The notes below the pieces were generated by a model. The model was not told the DNA's origin. It ran no database searches and saw only the letters and a list, made by a program, of their open reading frames with translations. Below, one piece after another: positions 50,904-59,866 of a DNA stretch of 64,000 bases. Origin of the DNA: Streptomyces vilmorinianum (lineage in GTDB: Bacteria > Actinomycetota > Actinomycetes > Streptomycetales > Streptomycetaceae); contig NZ_CP040244.1 in assembly GCF_005517195.1 (NCBI RefSeq), positions 686,501-750,500 of the forward strand. The letters run 5' to 3'. The number at the start of each line of letters is the position of its first letter. The stretch's first letter is position 1. The translations under genes were made by a program, and so were the position numbers.

Positions 50904-51392
50904 CTAGGAGGTGGGGTGCGACCCCGTCCCGGCGCCCGTGCTCGGGCCGCGCTGGGCGACCAGGTGGTCGCGGATCTCCTTGAGGACCTCCAGCTCGCTG
51001 ACCTCCAGGGTCTCCTGGACGCCCTCCTTCGCCTTGTCGTGGGCGGCCCGCTTGGCCAGGATCCTCGCCATGGGCAGCACCATCAGGAAGTAGACGACGG
51101 CCGCCGTGATCAGGAAGCTGAGGACGGCGCTGAGCACCAGACCCCACTGGAGCTCGATGCCGTCCATCTCCCCGTTGACGATCACGCACGGGTCCTTGAT
51201 GCAGGTCTTGTAGCTCTCCAGGTTCTTGGTCCCGAAGGCGCCGACCACCGGGTTGATGATGCCCTTCACCACGGAGTTCACGATGTTCGTGAACGCGGCG
51301 CCGATGACGACCGCCACCGCCAGGTCGATCACATTGCCGCGCATGAGGAAGGCCTTGAAGCCCTCCATCACGCTTTCCCTCTTCGGGCTCAC
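50904..51392 (-). CDS. mscL: Large-conductance mechanosensitive channel
   Basis: 162 residues from GTG 51392; ATG 51368 is an alternative. Opens under membrane tension to release solutes after osmotic downshock. TM1 is NVIDLAVAVVIGAAFTNIVNSVV with the pore-lining Gly/Ala pattern, and TM2 is near residues 80-105 (LVLSAVLSFLITAAVVYFLM). The periplasmic loop carries two Cys (TCIKDPC). The C-terminal helix is acidic (VQETLEVSELEVLKEIRDHL). Monocistronic. Confidence 0.95.
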   Translation of the reverse strand: MSPKRESVMEGFKAFLMRGNVIDLAVAVVIGAAFTNIVNSVVKGIINPVVGAFGTKNLESYKTCIKDPCVIVNGEMDGIELQWGLVLSAVLSFLITAAVVYFLMVLPMARILAKRAAHDKAKEGVQETLEVSELEVLKEIRDHLVAQRGPSTGAGTGSHPTS

Positions 51393-51503
51393 CCGGGTGC
51401 CTTTCGTCGCGTGTGCAGTTAGCGGTGCCATTACGCCGCGAAGAGCGCAGAGCCGTCCAATCCGTACACACGGAACGGTTACTTGACAGGCAGTTCGTGC
51501 GAA

Positions 51504-52136
51504 TCAGCACAGCGTCACCGCCAGTCGGGACGTGATGCCCGCGCCCGCCAGAGCCGTCGCCGTCGACCGTGGAACGGACAGGACCACCAGTGCCCCGCCG
51601 TCCGGACGAGTCTCGTCCGCGCGCGGAACGTCGGCCACTCGAGCGCCCGCCGCGATCACCCTGGCCTCACCGCCGCCGGCGTTCCCGCCCATCCCCAGAG
51701 GCGCGTTGGGTGGCGCGGCGATCACATCGACCCGGTCTCCGGGCCTCAGCAGCCGTACGGTCGCCGCGTCCGCGATCCGTACCGGCGCCGACACCAGCCG
51801 TACCGCGGGCGGCCGTTGCCGTTCCTTCGCCGCCGTGCGCGGCGGCGGGTCCGCGGAGACCTCGCCGCCGCCCGCCACCGCCAGCGCGGCCGCGGTCATC
51901 GCGAGGATCGCGGCCGGTGCCCGCCGCCTGCGCCGCAGCGCCCGTCGCAGGCGCTGCCGCCCGCCCCGTACCCGCAGCGGTTCGAACTGCGGAACCCCGC
52001 ACGTCCCGGGAACGGGGGAGTGATCGAGGGGAGGAGCGGCCGGGAAGTGAGAGGAGGCCGGGGAGTGAGAGGAGGCCGGGGAGTGAGAGGAGGCCGGGGA
52101 GTGAGGAGAGGCAGGGAAGGTCGGAGAGGTCGTCAT
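51504..52136 (-). CDS. SAF-domain protein, CpaB/RcpC-like
   Basis: 210 residues from ATG 52136; GTG 52145 is an alternative. A repetitive N-terminal tail (SHSPASSHSPAS), a basic stretch RRALRRRRR, one membrane segment near residues 75-90, and an outer SAF-like domain (VRIADAATVRLLRPGDRVDVIAAPP) of the kind found in Flp-pilus assembly protein CpaB. No other pilus gene is nearby. The function is open. Confidence 0.7.
   Translation of the reverse strand: MTTSPTFPASPHSPASSHSPASSHSPASSHFPAAPPLDHSPVPGTCGVPQFEPLRVRGGRQRLRRALRRRRRAPAAILAMTAAALAVAGGGEVSADPPPRTAAKERQRPPAVRLVSAPVRIADAATVRLLRPGDRVDVIAAPPNAPLGMGGNAGGGEARVIAAGARVADVPRADETRPDGGALVVLSVPRSTATALAGAGITSRLAVTLC
52051..52104. repeat. 18-bp tandem repeat, three perfect copies
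   Basis: GAGGAGGCCGGGGAGTGA repeats at 52051, 52069 and 52087, giving the Ser-His-Ser-Pro-Ala-Ser repeats at the N-terminus of the SAF-domain protein. Confidence 0.9.
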
Positions 52137-52231
52137 CGCGGACACCGCCTGTCAGGAGCCGGGTACCGTTCCCCGGACCGTCCGGAGAACCGCTCTCACC
52201 CTCCCGGCTCCGCGCCCGTCCCGCTCGCGGC

Positions 52232-52258
52232 TGTGGATCAACCCCGCCCTGTGGACAA
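52232..52258. promoter_or_regulatory. Paired DnaA-box-like sequences
   Basis: TGTGGACAA (52250-52258) is the exact complement of the Streptomyces DnaA box TTGTCCACA, and TGTGGATCA (52232-52240), 18 bp away in the same orientation, differs from it at two positions. Both lie in the short gap between two leftward genes. Confidence 0.45.
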
Positions 52259-52280
52259 CTCCCTCACCCGCCCAGGGGAT

Positions 52281-53132
52281 TCACGGCAGCTCGATCCCCA
52301 GGTCCCATCCGTCGTGCGCATGCGTGCACAGACAGTCCCGGTCCGCCGTGTCCGGCAGCGCCCCCACCGCGTCGAAGAGGACCTCCCGCAGCCGTCCGAC
52401 GTTCTCGCCGAACACCCGCAGAACCTCCGTGTGCGAGACCCCCTCGCCCGTCTCCGCGCCCGCGTCCAGGTCCGTGACCAGCGCGAGCGAGGTGTAGCAG
52501 AGCCCCAGCTCCCGGGCGAGGATCGCCTCCGGGTGCCCGGTCATCCCCACCACCGACCAGCCGGCCGCCGCATGCCAGCGCGACTCCGCCCGGGTCGAGA
52601 ACCGCGGCCCCTCGACGACGACCATCGTGCCGCCGTCCACCGGATCCCAGCCCTTCCCGCGGGCCGCCTTGAGCGCCACCCGCCGCCCCTCCGGGCAGTA
52701 CGGGTCGGCGAAGGTGGTGTGCACGACGTTCGGCACGGCGCCGCCCCAGGCCTCCGGCAGCGGCTCCCCGTCGAAGTAGGTCTGCACCCGCGTCTTCGTA
52801 CGGTCGACGAGCTGGTCCGGTACGACGAGCGTCCCGGGCCCGTACTCCTCGCGCAGCCCGCCCACCGCGCACGGCCCGAGCACCTGGCGCACGCCCACCG
52901 AGCGCAGCGCCCACAGGTTGGCCCGGTAGTTGATCTTGTGCGGGGGCACGGTGTGGCCGCGGCCGTGCCGGGGCAGGAACGCGACCCGCCGCCCCGCGAC
53001 CTCGCCGAGGAAGAGTCTGTCGCTCGGGCTGCCGTACGGGGTGTCCACGGACACCTCCGTCACGTCCTCCAGGAAGGAGTAGAACCCTGAGCCGCCGATC
53101 ACACCGATGTCCGCGTACGCGTTGGTCGCCAT
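52281..53132 (-). CDS. S-methyl-5'-thioadenosine phosphorylase
   Basis: 283 residues from ATG 53132. Splits methylthioadenosine with phosphate to adenine and methylthioribose 1-phosphate. Family II purine phosphorylase marks: IGVIGGSGFYSFLED at the start, FLPRHGRGHTVPPHKINYRANLWALRSVG near 52, VVVEGPRFSTRAES near 173, and VGMTGHPEAILARELGLCYTSLALVTDLDAG near 196. Sits in a leftward group with the fmdB-like gene; the hairpin at 53162-53196 separates them. Confidence 0.93.
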   Translation of the reverse strand: MATNAYADIGVIGGSGFYSFLEDVTEVSVDTPYGSPSDRLFLGEVAGRRVAFLPRHGRGHTVPPHKINYRANLWALRSVGVRQVLGPCAVGGLREEYGPGTLVVPDQLVDRTKTRVQTYFDGEPLPEAWGGAVPNVVHTTFADPYCPEGRRVALKAARGKGWDPVDGGTMVVVEGPRFSTRAESRWHAAAGWSVVGMTGHPEAILARELGLCYTSLALVTDLDAGAETGEGVSHTEVLRVFGENVGRLREVLFDAVGALPDTADRDCLCTHAHDGWDLGIELP

Positions 53133-53161
53133 GGCGGTCAGATTAGCTGCCCGTACAACGC

Positions 53162-53196
53162 CGGAAGCCCCACCGCGCACAGCGGTGGGGCTTCCG
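53162..53196 (-). terminator. Terminator after fmdB-like gene
   Basis: A perfect 15-bp stem (53162-53176 with 53182-53196), loop of 5 nt. Confidence 0.9.
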
Positions 53197-53241
53197 TAAG
53201 AACCTCGAAAGAACCAGGAAAGGACCTGGAAAGAACCTGGG

Positions 53242-53568
53242 TCAGGCGGCCGAGCTGGAGGAGCTCGACGAGCTCGACGCCGACGTCGACGAAGCGGCGG
53301 GCTTCGACTCCGAGGACGAGGACGACGACGCGGAGGACGTCGTGGACGTCGTGGACGGCTTCGACGAGGCGGGCGAGCTGCTGGACGACGAGCCGCGGCT
53401 GTCGTTCCGGTAGAAGCCGGAGCCCTTGAAGACGATGCCGACCGCCGAGAACACCTTCTTCAGGCGTCCCTTGCAGCTGGGGCACTCGGTCAGCGCGTCA
53501 TCCGTGAACTTCTGCACCGCCTCGAGGCCCTCGCCGCACTCGGTGCACTGGTACTGGTAGGTCGGCAC
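53242..53568 (-). CDS. FmdB-family zinc-ribbon protein with Ser-rich tail
   Basis: 108 residues from GTG 53568 (GGAGGAAG upstream). The head is the FmdB/CxxC ribbon: Pro-Thr-Tyr-Gln-Tyr-Gln-CTECGE and CPSCKGRLKKVFSAVGIVFKGSGFY. The rest is a tail of Ser/Thr/Ala repeats. FmdB-like proteins are small putative regulators; the original is linked to formamidase/amidase expression. A CIRCE-like element overlaps its translation start region, suggesting heat-shock control. Confidence 0.9.
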   Translation of the reverse strand: MPTYQYQCTECGEGLEAVQKFTDDALTECPSCKGRLKKVFSAVGIVFKGSGFYRNDSRGSSSSSSPASSKPSTTSTTSSASSSSSSESKPAASSTSASSSSSSSSSAA

Positions 53569-53579
53569 GTGTCTTCCTC

Positions 53580-53606
53580 CTGGCACTCACACTCATCGAG
53601 TGCTAA
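53580..53606 (-). promoter_or_regulatory. CIRCE-like element (HrcA site) before fmdB-like gene
   Basis: CTGGCACTC-N9-GAGTGCTAA, compared with the consensus TTAGCACTC-N9-GAGTGCTAA: the right arm is perfect and the left arm matches 7 of 9, with exactly the 9-bp spacer. It adjoins the ribosome site of the fmdB-like gene. Confidence 0.65.
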
Positions 53607-53636
53607 CGACGATCCATAGTGACGTATTCCGCGGAA

Positions 53637-55082
53637 TCAGTCCACCGCCACCGGCACTCGGTGACCGATACCACGTACCGCGACCCGCCCCAGCGGCCGG
53701 GGCTTCAGCCGCGAGCGCAGCGTGAGCAGCGTGGCCAGCGCGAGCGCGGTGCCCACGAGCGGCACCAGGAACCCGGTGCTCGCGCCGTGCTCGTCGGCCA
53801 GCTGTCCGGCGACCGTCACGGCCGCCGCCTGCCCCAGCGCCACCGCGCCCGTGAGCCAGGTGAAGGCCTCGGTACGGGCGGAGGCCGGGACCAGGGTCTC
53901 GACGATGGTGTAGCCGGTGATCAGGGCCGGAGCGATGCACAGACCCACGATCAGGCCGAGGCCGCCGAGCAGCAGCACGGAGTGCGCGGACCACAGCAGC
54001 GAGGCCGCCACGGTCAGTCCTGCGTAGCCCAGGATCAGGCGCCGGCGAGGGCCGATCTTCCAGGCGACGGCGCCGCACGCGATGCCCGCGAGCATGTTGC
54101 CCGCGGCGAAGATCCCGTAGAGCAGGCCGTTGGCGCCGGGGTTGCCGATCTCCTCGGTGAACGCGGTCAGCGAGACCTGCATGCCGCCGAAGACCGAGCC
54201 GATGCCCAGGAACGCGATGGCCAGGACGCGCACGCCGGGCACGGAGAGCGCGGAGACGCGGGTCTCGCCGGCGGCCGAGGCCGCGGCGACGAGGCCATGG
54301 GCGGGCTGGGTGCTGCGCTGGGCGGCGAAGAACAGGCCGCCGAAGAGCGTCAGGGCCGCCTCGGCGATCAGGCCGGCCGCCGGGTGCACGCCGGTGCACA
54401 GAGCGGTGGCCAGGACCGGGCCGACGACGAACGTGAACTCGTCCGTGACCGACTCGAAGGCCGCGGCCGTCGGCATCAGCGGAGAGTTCTCCAGCTTGGC
54501 CGCCCAGCGGGCGCGGACCATCGGCCCGACCTGCGGGACGGAGGCGCCGGCCGGTACGGCGGCGAGGAACAGGGCCCACATCGGGGCGCCGGCCAGGGCG
54601 AGCACCACGAGGAGCAAGACGGCGACGGAGTGGACGAGCACGCCGGGGACCAGGACGGCGCGCTGGCCGAAGCGGTCGGCGAGCTTGCCGCTCTGCGGGG
54701 CGAACAGCGCCATCGAGACGCCGGTGACGGCGGCGACCGCGCCGGCGCTGCCGTACGAGCCGGTGGTGTGCTGGACGAGCAGGACGATGCCGATCGTCAG
54801 CATCGCGAACGGCTGGCGTGCGGCGAAGCCGGGCAGCAGGAAGGACAGCGCTCCGGGGGTACGCAGGAGCTGTCCGTAACCGGCTCGCTTGCCGGTCTTC
54901 GGCGCCCTGCCCTTCGGTGCCCCGCTCTTGGGCGCCGTGTGCTTCGGCGCCTGCGCCCTGCGCTCCGGCGCCCTGTTCTTCGGTGCCTTGTTCTTGGGCG
55001 CCTGGTTCTTCGGGTTCTTCCGCGCCATGCCGGTGGTCGCGGGTGACGCGTCAGGCCGCGGGTCGGTGACCGTGGACTCCAC
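53637..55082 (-). CDS. MFS transporter with basic repetitive N-terminus
   Basis: 481 residues; ATG 55028 is an alternative start. Twelve membrane segments from residue ~75 on. The loop after TM2 (APQSGKLADRFGQRAVLVPGV) is the MFS marker. The first ~65 residues are a basic disordered tail built of Ala-Pro-Lys-Asn/Ser repeats. The substrate is unknown; relatives are annotated as drug or sugar efflux permeases. Confidence 0.85.
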   Translation of the reverse strand: MESTVTDPRPDASPATTGMARKNPKNQAPKNKAPKNRAPERRAQAPKHTAPKSGAPKGRAPKTGKRAGYGQLLRTPGALSFLLPGFAARQPFAMLTIGIVLLVQHTTGSYGSAGAVAAVTGVSMALFAPQSGKLADRFGQRAVLVPGVLVHSVAVLLLVVLALAGAPMWALFLAAVPAGASVPQVGPMVRARWAAKLENSPLMPTAAAFESVTDEFTFVVGPVLATALCTGVHPAAGLIAEAALTLFGGLFFAAQRSTQPAHGLVAAASAAGETRVSALSVPGVRVLAIAFLGIGSVFGGMQVSLTAFTEEIGNPGANGLLYGIFAAGNMLAGIACGAVAWKIGPRRRLILGYAGLTVAASLLWSAHSVLLLGGLGLIVGLCIAPALITGYTIVETLVPASARTEAFTWLTGAVALGQAAAVTVAGQLADEHGASTGFLVPLVGTALALATLLTLRSRLKPRPLGRVAVRGIGHRVPVAVD

Positions 55083-55328
55083 GGTCCTTGCCTTTCTGCC
55101 GCCTGGTAGCGCGCCCGTGCACGGTGGTGCGGGTGCCGCCGAGAGCTGTCCTCATGCGCGGAACTGCGGTAGATACCGGGCCCCACTGCGGAGGGCGTCA
55201 CGGCCGCCATACGGTCGCGCCAGCTCTGCGTCAGGCAGAGTTGGTTCGATCAGGTGTGCCTTCATGGTACAGGGAAGGGCGTCTTTCCGCCTGGGAAAAC
55301 GCCCGCCCATCCGAATCCATGCCTGTGA

Positions 55329-56897
55329 TTAACCGGACGTTCGCTTTCCGCCCGGCAGATGCGGCCGGCGAACGTGCCGGTGTCCCTTGGAATCGGTGAC
55401 CGCGGTGGCCCCGCCCGTCCCCAGCCATCCGGCCAGCTTTCCGCCCTGCCCGACGGCCCGCAGCCGCCGCTCGGCGGCGTCCCGCACCGGGTCGGTCGCG
55501 ACGACGAGCAGTTCGTCCCCGTGCCGCAGTACGGTCGCCGGACCCGGTACGAAGCTCTTGCCGTCCCGTACGACGAGGGTGACCGCGGCCCCGGCAGGCA
55601 GCCGCAGCTCCGCGACCTCCACGCCGTGCATCTTCGAGCCCTCCGGGATGGCGACGGACAGCAGGTGCCCGCGCAGCCGCTCCAGCGGGGCGGACTCGAC
55701 GCCCAGGTCGGCGGCGCCCGCGGAGTCGCCGAGCTTCAGCGCCTTCGCCAGCCAGGGCAGGGTCGGCCCCTGGACCAGCGTGTAGACCACGACGAGCACG
55801 AAGACGATGTTGAAGACCCGTTCGCTGCCCTCGATCCCGGACACCATGGGGATGGTGGCGAGAATGATGGGGACGGCTCCGCGCAGGCCGGCCCAGGACA
55901 TCAGGACCTGTTCCTGCCAGGGGATGCGGAACGGGATCAGGCTGACGAAGACCTCCAAGGGCCGGGCCACCACCGTCAGGACCAGGCCGATGACCACCGC
56001 GGCCCAGAAGTCGTCGATCAGCTTGTGCGGGGTCACGAGCAGGCCGAGCAGGACGAACATGCCGATCTGGGCGATCCAGCCGAGCCCCTCGGCGAAGCCG
56101 CGGTTGGCCGGCGCGTGCGGCAGCTTGGCGTTGCCCAGGACCATCGAGGCCAGATAGACGGCGAGGAAGCCGGAGCCGTGCGCCATGGCGCCGGCCGCGT
56201 ACGCCACCACCGCGATGGCCATGACGGCGATCGGGTAGAGGCCGGAGGCGGGCAGGGCCACGCGCCGCAGCCCGAAGGCGCCGAGGAAGCCGACCGCGAG
56301 GCCGACGGCCGCGCCGATGGCCAGCTCCAGGGCGATCTCGCCGACCAGGACGTACCAGCTGTCGACGGGACCGGTCACCGAGAAGGCGACGACGAGGATG
56401 ACGACCGGGGCGTCGTTGAAGCCGGACTCGGCCTCCAGAACGCCGGTCACGCGCGCGGGCAGGGGCACCTTGCGCAGGACGGAGAAGACGGCGGCGGCGT
56501 CCGTGGAGGAGACGACCGCGCCGATGATCAGCGCCTGCCGCCATTCCAGGCCCACCAGATAGTGCGCGACCGCGGCCGTGATGCCCACGCTCACCGCGAC
56601 GCCGACGGTCGACAGCACGACCGCCGCGGGCAACGCGGGTTTGATCTCCTTCCACTTGGTGCCCAGGCCACCCTCGGCCAGGATCACCACGAGTGCGGCA
56701 TAGCCGATCACCTGGGTCAGCTCGGCGTTGTCGAAGGCGACGCCGCCGATCCCGTCCTGCCCTATGGCGATCCCGATCCCGAGGTACAGCAGCAGGCTGG
56801 GGAGCCCGCTCCGGGACGAGATCCGCACCGCCGCGACGGCGATGAGCAGGACGAGCGAGCAGATGAGCAGGAGCTCGTTGAGCTGATGGACAGTCAG
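55329..56897 (-). CDS. Potassium/proton antiporter, CPA family with C-terminal RCK-like domain
   Basis: 522 residues if read from CTG 56897, which follows GGAAGGA by 7 nt. From the first canonical start (GTG 56828) the first membrane segment (LLLICSLVLLIAVAAV) would be lost, so the CTG start is preferred. About twelve membrane segments include the exchange motif VSSTDAAAVFSVL near residue 145 and GVLEAESGFNDAPVVILV. The C-terminal ~140 residues carry a TrkA-C-like domain (GSKMHGVEVAELRLPAGAAVTLVVRDG), as in YbaL/NhaP2-like proteins. Exports K+ for H+ to control internal pH and ions. Confidence 0.88.
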   Translation of the reverse strand: MTVHQLNELLLICSLVLLIAVAAVRISSRSGLPSLLLYLGIGIAIGQDGIGGVAFDNAELTQVIGYAALVVILAEGGLGTKWKEIKPALPAAVVLSTVGVAVSVGITAAVAHYLVGLEWRQALIIGAVVSSTDAAAVFSVLRKVPLPARVTGVLEAESGFNDAPVVILVVAFSVTGPVDSWYVLVGEIALELAIGAAVGLAVGFLGAFGLRRVALPASGLYPIAVMAIAVVAYAAGAMAHGSGFLAVYLASMVLGNAKLPHAPANRGFAEGLGWIAQIGMFVLLGLLVTPHKLIDDFWAAVVIGLVLTVVARPLEVFVSLIPFRIPWQEQVLMSWAGLRGAVPIILATIPMVSGIEGSERVFNIVFVLVVVYTLVQGPTLPWLAKALKLGDSAGAADLGVESAPLERLRGHLLSVAIPEGSKMHGVEVAELRLPAGAAVTLVVRDGKSFVPGPATVLRHGDELLVVATDPVRDAAERRLRAVGQGGKLAGWLGTGGATAVTDSKGHRHVRRPHLPGGKRTSG

Positions 56898-57145
56898 TGG
56901 CCGATCCTTCCCCTCGCGCGCGGCCGGATCGTTCCTCCAGCAGCCGACACTTCGTTACCTTACCTAATCTTTTACGCTTCCTTGACGCCCTCCCTCAGCG
57001 TCTCCCCCGATCCTTCCTCGCGCCTCTTCGATCACCAGTACGACTCTGGACGGTCTCCTTACGGACACCCCGTCCGGGCCGTCCGGACGCTGCGCCTAAG
57101 GTTGCTCCCGTACTCCAGGATCACCCTGCCCCTCGAAGGACAGCG

Positions 57146-59866
57146 ATGCCCTCCAACACGACCGCGCCCCCCACCAAGAAGAAGGGGCGCCGCGCCCGCC
57201 TGATCCTGCTCGTCCTGGTCCTCGCACTGGTCGCGGGCGTCGGATACGGCGGGTATTGGGGCGTCACCACCGTCCGTGGCTCCTTCCCGCAGACGACGGG
57301 CGAGATCCGGCTGGACGCGCTCTCCGGCCAGGTCGAGGTCAAGCGCGACGCCTACGGCGTACCGCAGATCTACGCCGACACCGAGGCCGACCTCTTCCGC
57401 GCCCAGGGCTTCGTCCAAGCCCAGGACCGCTTCTACGAGATGGACGTCCGCCGCCACATGACGGCGGGCCGTCTCTCCGAGATGTTCGGCAAGGACCAGG
57501 TCGACACCGACGCCTTCCTGCGCACCCTGGGCTGGCGTCAGGTCGCGCAGCAGGAGTACGACAAGGTCCTGTCGGCGGAGACGAAGAAGAACCTCCAGGC
57601 CTACGCGGAGGGCGTCAACGCCTACCTCAAGGGCAAGGAGGCCTCCGAGATCTCGGTCGAGTACGCGGCGCTCGCCTTCTCCCACGACTACGCGATCGAG
57701 CCCTGGACGCCCGTCGACTCCGTGGCCTGGCTCAAGGCGATGGCCTGGGACCTGCGCGGCAACATGCAGGACGAGATCGACCGCTCCCTGATGACGAGCC
57801 GGCTCGGCGCGGCGCAGATCAAGCAGCTGTACCCGGGGTACCCGTACGACCTGCACCAGCCGATCGTCGAGGAGGGCGCGGTCGACAAGGCGAAGGGCGC
57901 GTACGACCCGAAGGGCGAGGCGGGCAAGGGCGACGACGGCGAGGGCACCGGCACCAACGGCGCCCTGCGGGGCATGCGGTCCCAGCTCGGCGCGCTCTCC
58001 GACACGCTCGACGAGATCCCCGCGCTGCTCGGCCCCAACGGCAACGGCATCGGCTCGAACTCCTGGGTCGTCTCCGGGAAGTACACGACCTCCGGCAAGC
58101 CGCTGCTCGCCAACGACCCGCACCTCGCCCCGATGCTGCCGTCCCTCTGGTACCAGATGGGCCTGCACTGCCGCTCCGTCTCGGCGACCTGCCGTTACGA
58201 CGTCGCCGGCTACACCTTCTCCGGTACGCCCGGCGTGATCATCGGTCACAACGACACCATCGCCTGGGGCTTCACCAACCTCGGCGCCGACGTCACCGAC
58301 CTCTACCTGGAGAAGGTCGGGGACACGGGTTACGTCGTCGACGGCCGGGTCAAGCCGTTCACGATCCGCGAGGAGACGATCAAGGTCGCGGGCGGCGGCA
58401 GCCGGAAGATCACGATCCGCTCGACCGAGCACGGCCCGCTGGTCTCCGACCGCTCCACCGAACTGGAGAAGGTCGGCCAGAAGGCCCCCGTCGGCAACGC
58501 CGCCCCGGACCGCGGCACCGGCTACGCCGTCTCCCTGCAGTGGACCGCGCTGCGGCCCGGCAGCTCCATGGACGCCGTCTTCGAGCTCGACCGCGCCAAG
58601 AACTTCGAGCAGTTCCGCGCCGCGGCCAAGAAGTTCGAGGTCCCCTCCCAGAACCTGATCTACGCCGACGCCGAGACCATCGGCTACCAGGCACCGGGCA
58701 AGATCCCCGTCCGCGCCAAGGGCGACGGCAGCCTCCCGGCGCCGGGCTGGGACTCCTCGTACAAGTGGAAGGGCTACATCCCGTACGACGAGCTGCCGTA
58801 CGAGAAGAACCCCGCCCGCGGCTACATCGTCACCGCCAACCAGGCCGTCGTCGACGCCGACACGTACCCCTACCTCCTGACGAAGGACTGGGGATACGGC
58901 TCGCGCAGCCAGCGGATCAACGACCTCATCGAGTCGAAGACCAAGGACGGCGGAAAGATCTCGCCGGACGACATGCGGACCATGCAGATGGACAACCGCA
59001 GCGAGATCGCGACCCTGCTCAACCCGCTCCTGCTGAAGATCGACATCTCGGACCCGTACGTCCGCGAGGCGCAGAAGCTCCTCGAGGGCTGGGACTACAC
59101 CCAGGAGCCCGACTCGGCCGCCGCCGCGTACTTCAACGCGGTCTGGCGCAACGTCCTCAAGCTCTCCTTCGGCAACAAGCTGCCCAAGGAGCTGCGGGCC
59201 GAGGGCGACTGCATCAACGTCCGCCCGGCCGACTTCACCGGCCCGGTCGACGAGCAGAACAAGCTGGTACGGGAGTGCGGCGAGCGTGACCCGGACTCCG
59301 CGCAGCCGGACGGCGGCGACCGCTGGTACGAGGTGGTCCGCCCGCTCCTGAAGCAGGAGAAGAGCGAGTGGTGGCAGACCCCCGCCAACCGCACCGACCC
59401 GGCCACCGAGACCCGTGACCAGCTGCTCGCCCGGGCCATGAAGGACGCCCGCTGGGAGCTGACCGCCAAGCTCGGCAAGGACGTCTCCACCTGGAGCTGG
59501 GGCCGGCTGCACCAGCTGACCCTGAAGAACCAGACCCTCGGCACCGGCGGACCGGGCTTCGTCCAGTCGATGCTCAACCGCGGCCCGTGGAACCTGGGCG
59601 GCGGCGAGGCCGCGGTGAACGCGACCGGCTGGAACGCGGCCGGCGGCTACGAGGTCATCTGGGTCCCCTCGATGCGGATGGTCGTGAACGTCGGCGACTG
59701 GGACAGGTCCCGCTGGATCAACCTGTCCGGCGCCTCGGGGCACGCGTACCACGGGCACTACACCGACCAGACCGAGGCCTGGGCCAAGGGCGAGCTGCTC
59801 GACTGGTCCTTCGGCAAGGCGGCGGTCGACGCCTCGACGAAGGACACGCTGGTCCTCAGGCCCTAA
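57146..59866 (+). CDS. Penicillin acylase-family Ntn hydrolase, membrane-anchored
   Basis: 906 residues from ATG 57146 (GAAGGA 7 nt upstream). An N-terminal anchor or uncleaved signal (KKKGRRARLILLVLVLALVAGVGY) is followed by the alpha chain (VKRDAYGVPQIYADTEADLFRAQGFVQAQDRFYEMD). Self-cleavage should expose S304 in GNGIGSNSW, the catalytic N-terminal Ser of the beta chain. Related S45 enzymes cleave acyl side chains of beta-lactams, acyl-homoserine lactones or cyclic lipopeptides. Substrate unknown. Overlaps the convergent folate gene by 4 bp. Confidence 0.92.
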   Translation: MPSNTTAPPTKKKGRRARLILLVLVLALVAGVGYGGYWGVTTVRGSFPQTTGEIRLDALSGQVEVKRDAYGVPQIYADTEADLFRAQGFVQAQDRFYEMDVRRHMTAGRLSEMFGKDQVDTDAFLRTLGWRQVAQQEYDKVLSAETKKNLQAYAEGVNAYLKGKEASEISVEYAALAFSHDYAIEPWTPVDSVAWLKAMAWDLRGNMQDEIDRSLMTSRLGAAQIKQLYPGYPYDLHQPIVEEGAVDKAKGAYDPKGEAGKGDDGEGTGTNGALRGMRSQLGALSDTLDEIPALLGPNGNGIGSNSWVVSGKYTTSGKPLLANDPHLAPMLPSLWYQMGLHCRSVSATCRYDVAGYTFSGTPGVIIGHNDTIAWGFTNLGADVTDLYLEKVGDTGYVVDGRVKPFTIREETIKVAGGGSRKITIRSTEHGPLVSDRSTELEKVGQKAPVGNAAPDRGTGYAVSLQWTALRPGSSMDAVFELDRAKNFEQFRAAAKKFEVPSQNLIYADAETIGYQAPGKIPVRAKGDGSLPAPGWDSSYKWKGYIPYDELPYEKNPARGYIVTANQAVVDADTYPYLLTKDWGYGSRSQRINDLIESKTKDGGKISPDDMRTMQMDNRSEIATLLNPLLLKIDISDPYVREAQKLLEGWDYTQEPDSAAAAYFNAVWRNVLKLSFGNKLPKELRAEGDCINVRPADFTGPVDEQNKLVRECGERDPDSAQPDGGDRWYEVVRPLLKQEKSEWWQTPANRTDPATETRDQLLARAMKDARWELTAKLGKDVSTWSWGRLHQLTLKNQTLGTGGPGFVQSMLNRGPWNLGGGEAAVNATGWNAAGGYEVIWVPSMRMVVNVGDWDRSRWINLSGASGHAYHGHYTDQTEAWAKGELLDWSFGKAAVDASTKDTLVLRP

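Noticed and set aside
56955..56967. Iron-box (DmdR/IdeR)-like half-site TTACCTTACCTAA
   Set aside because: Only one half resembles the consensus and neither flanking gene is an iron gene.
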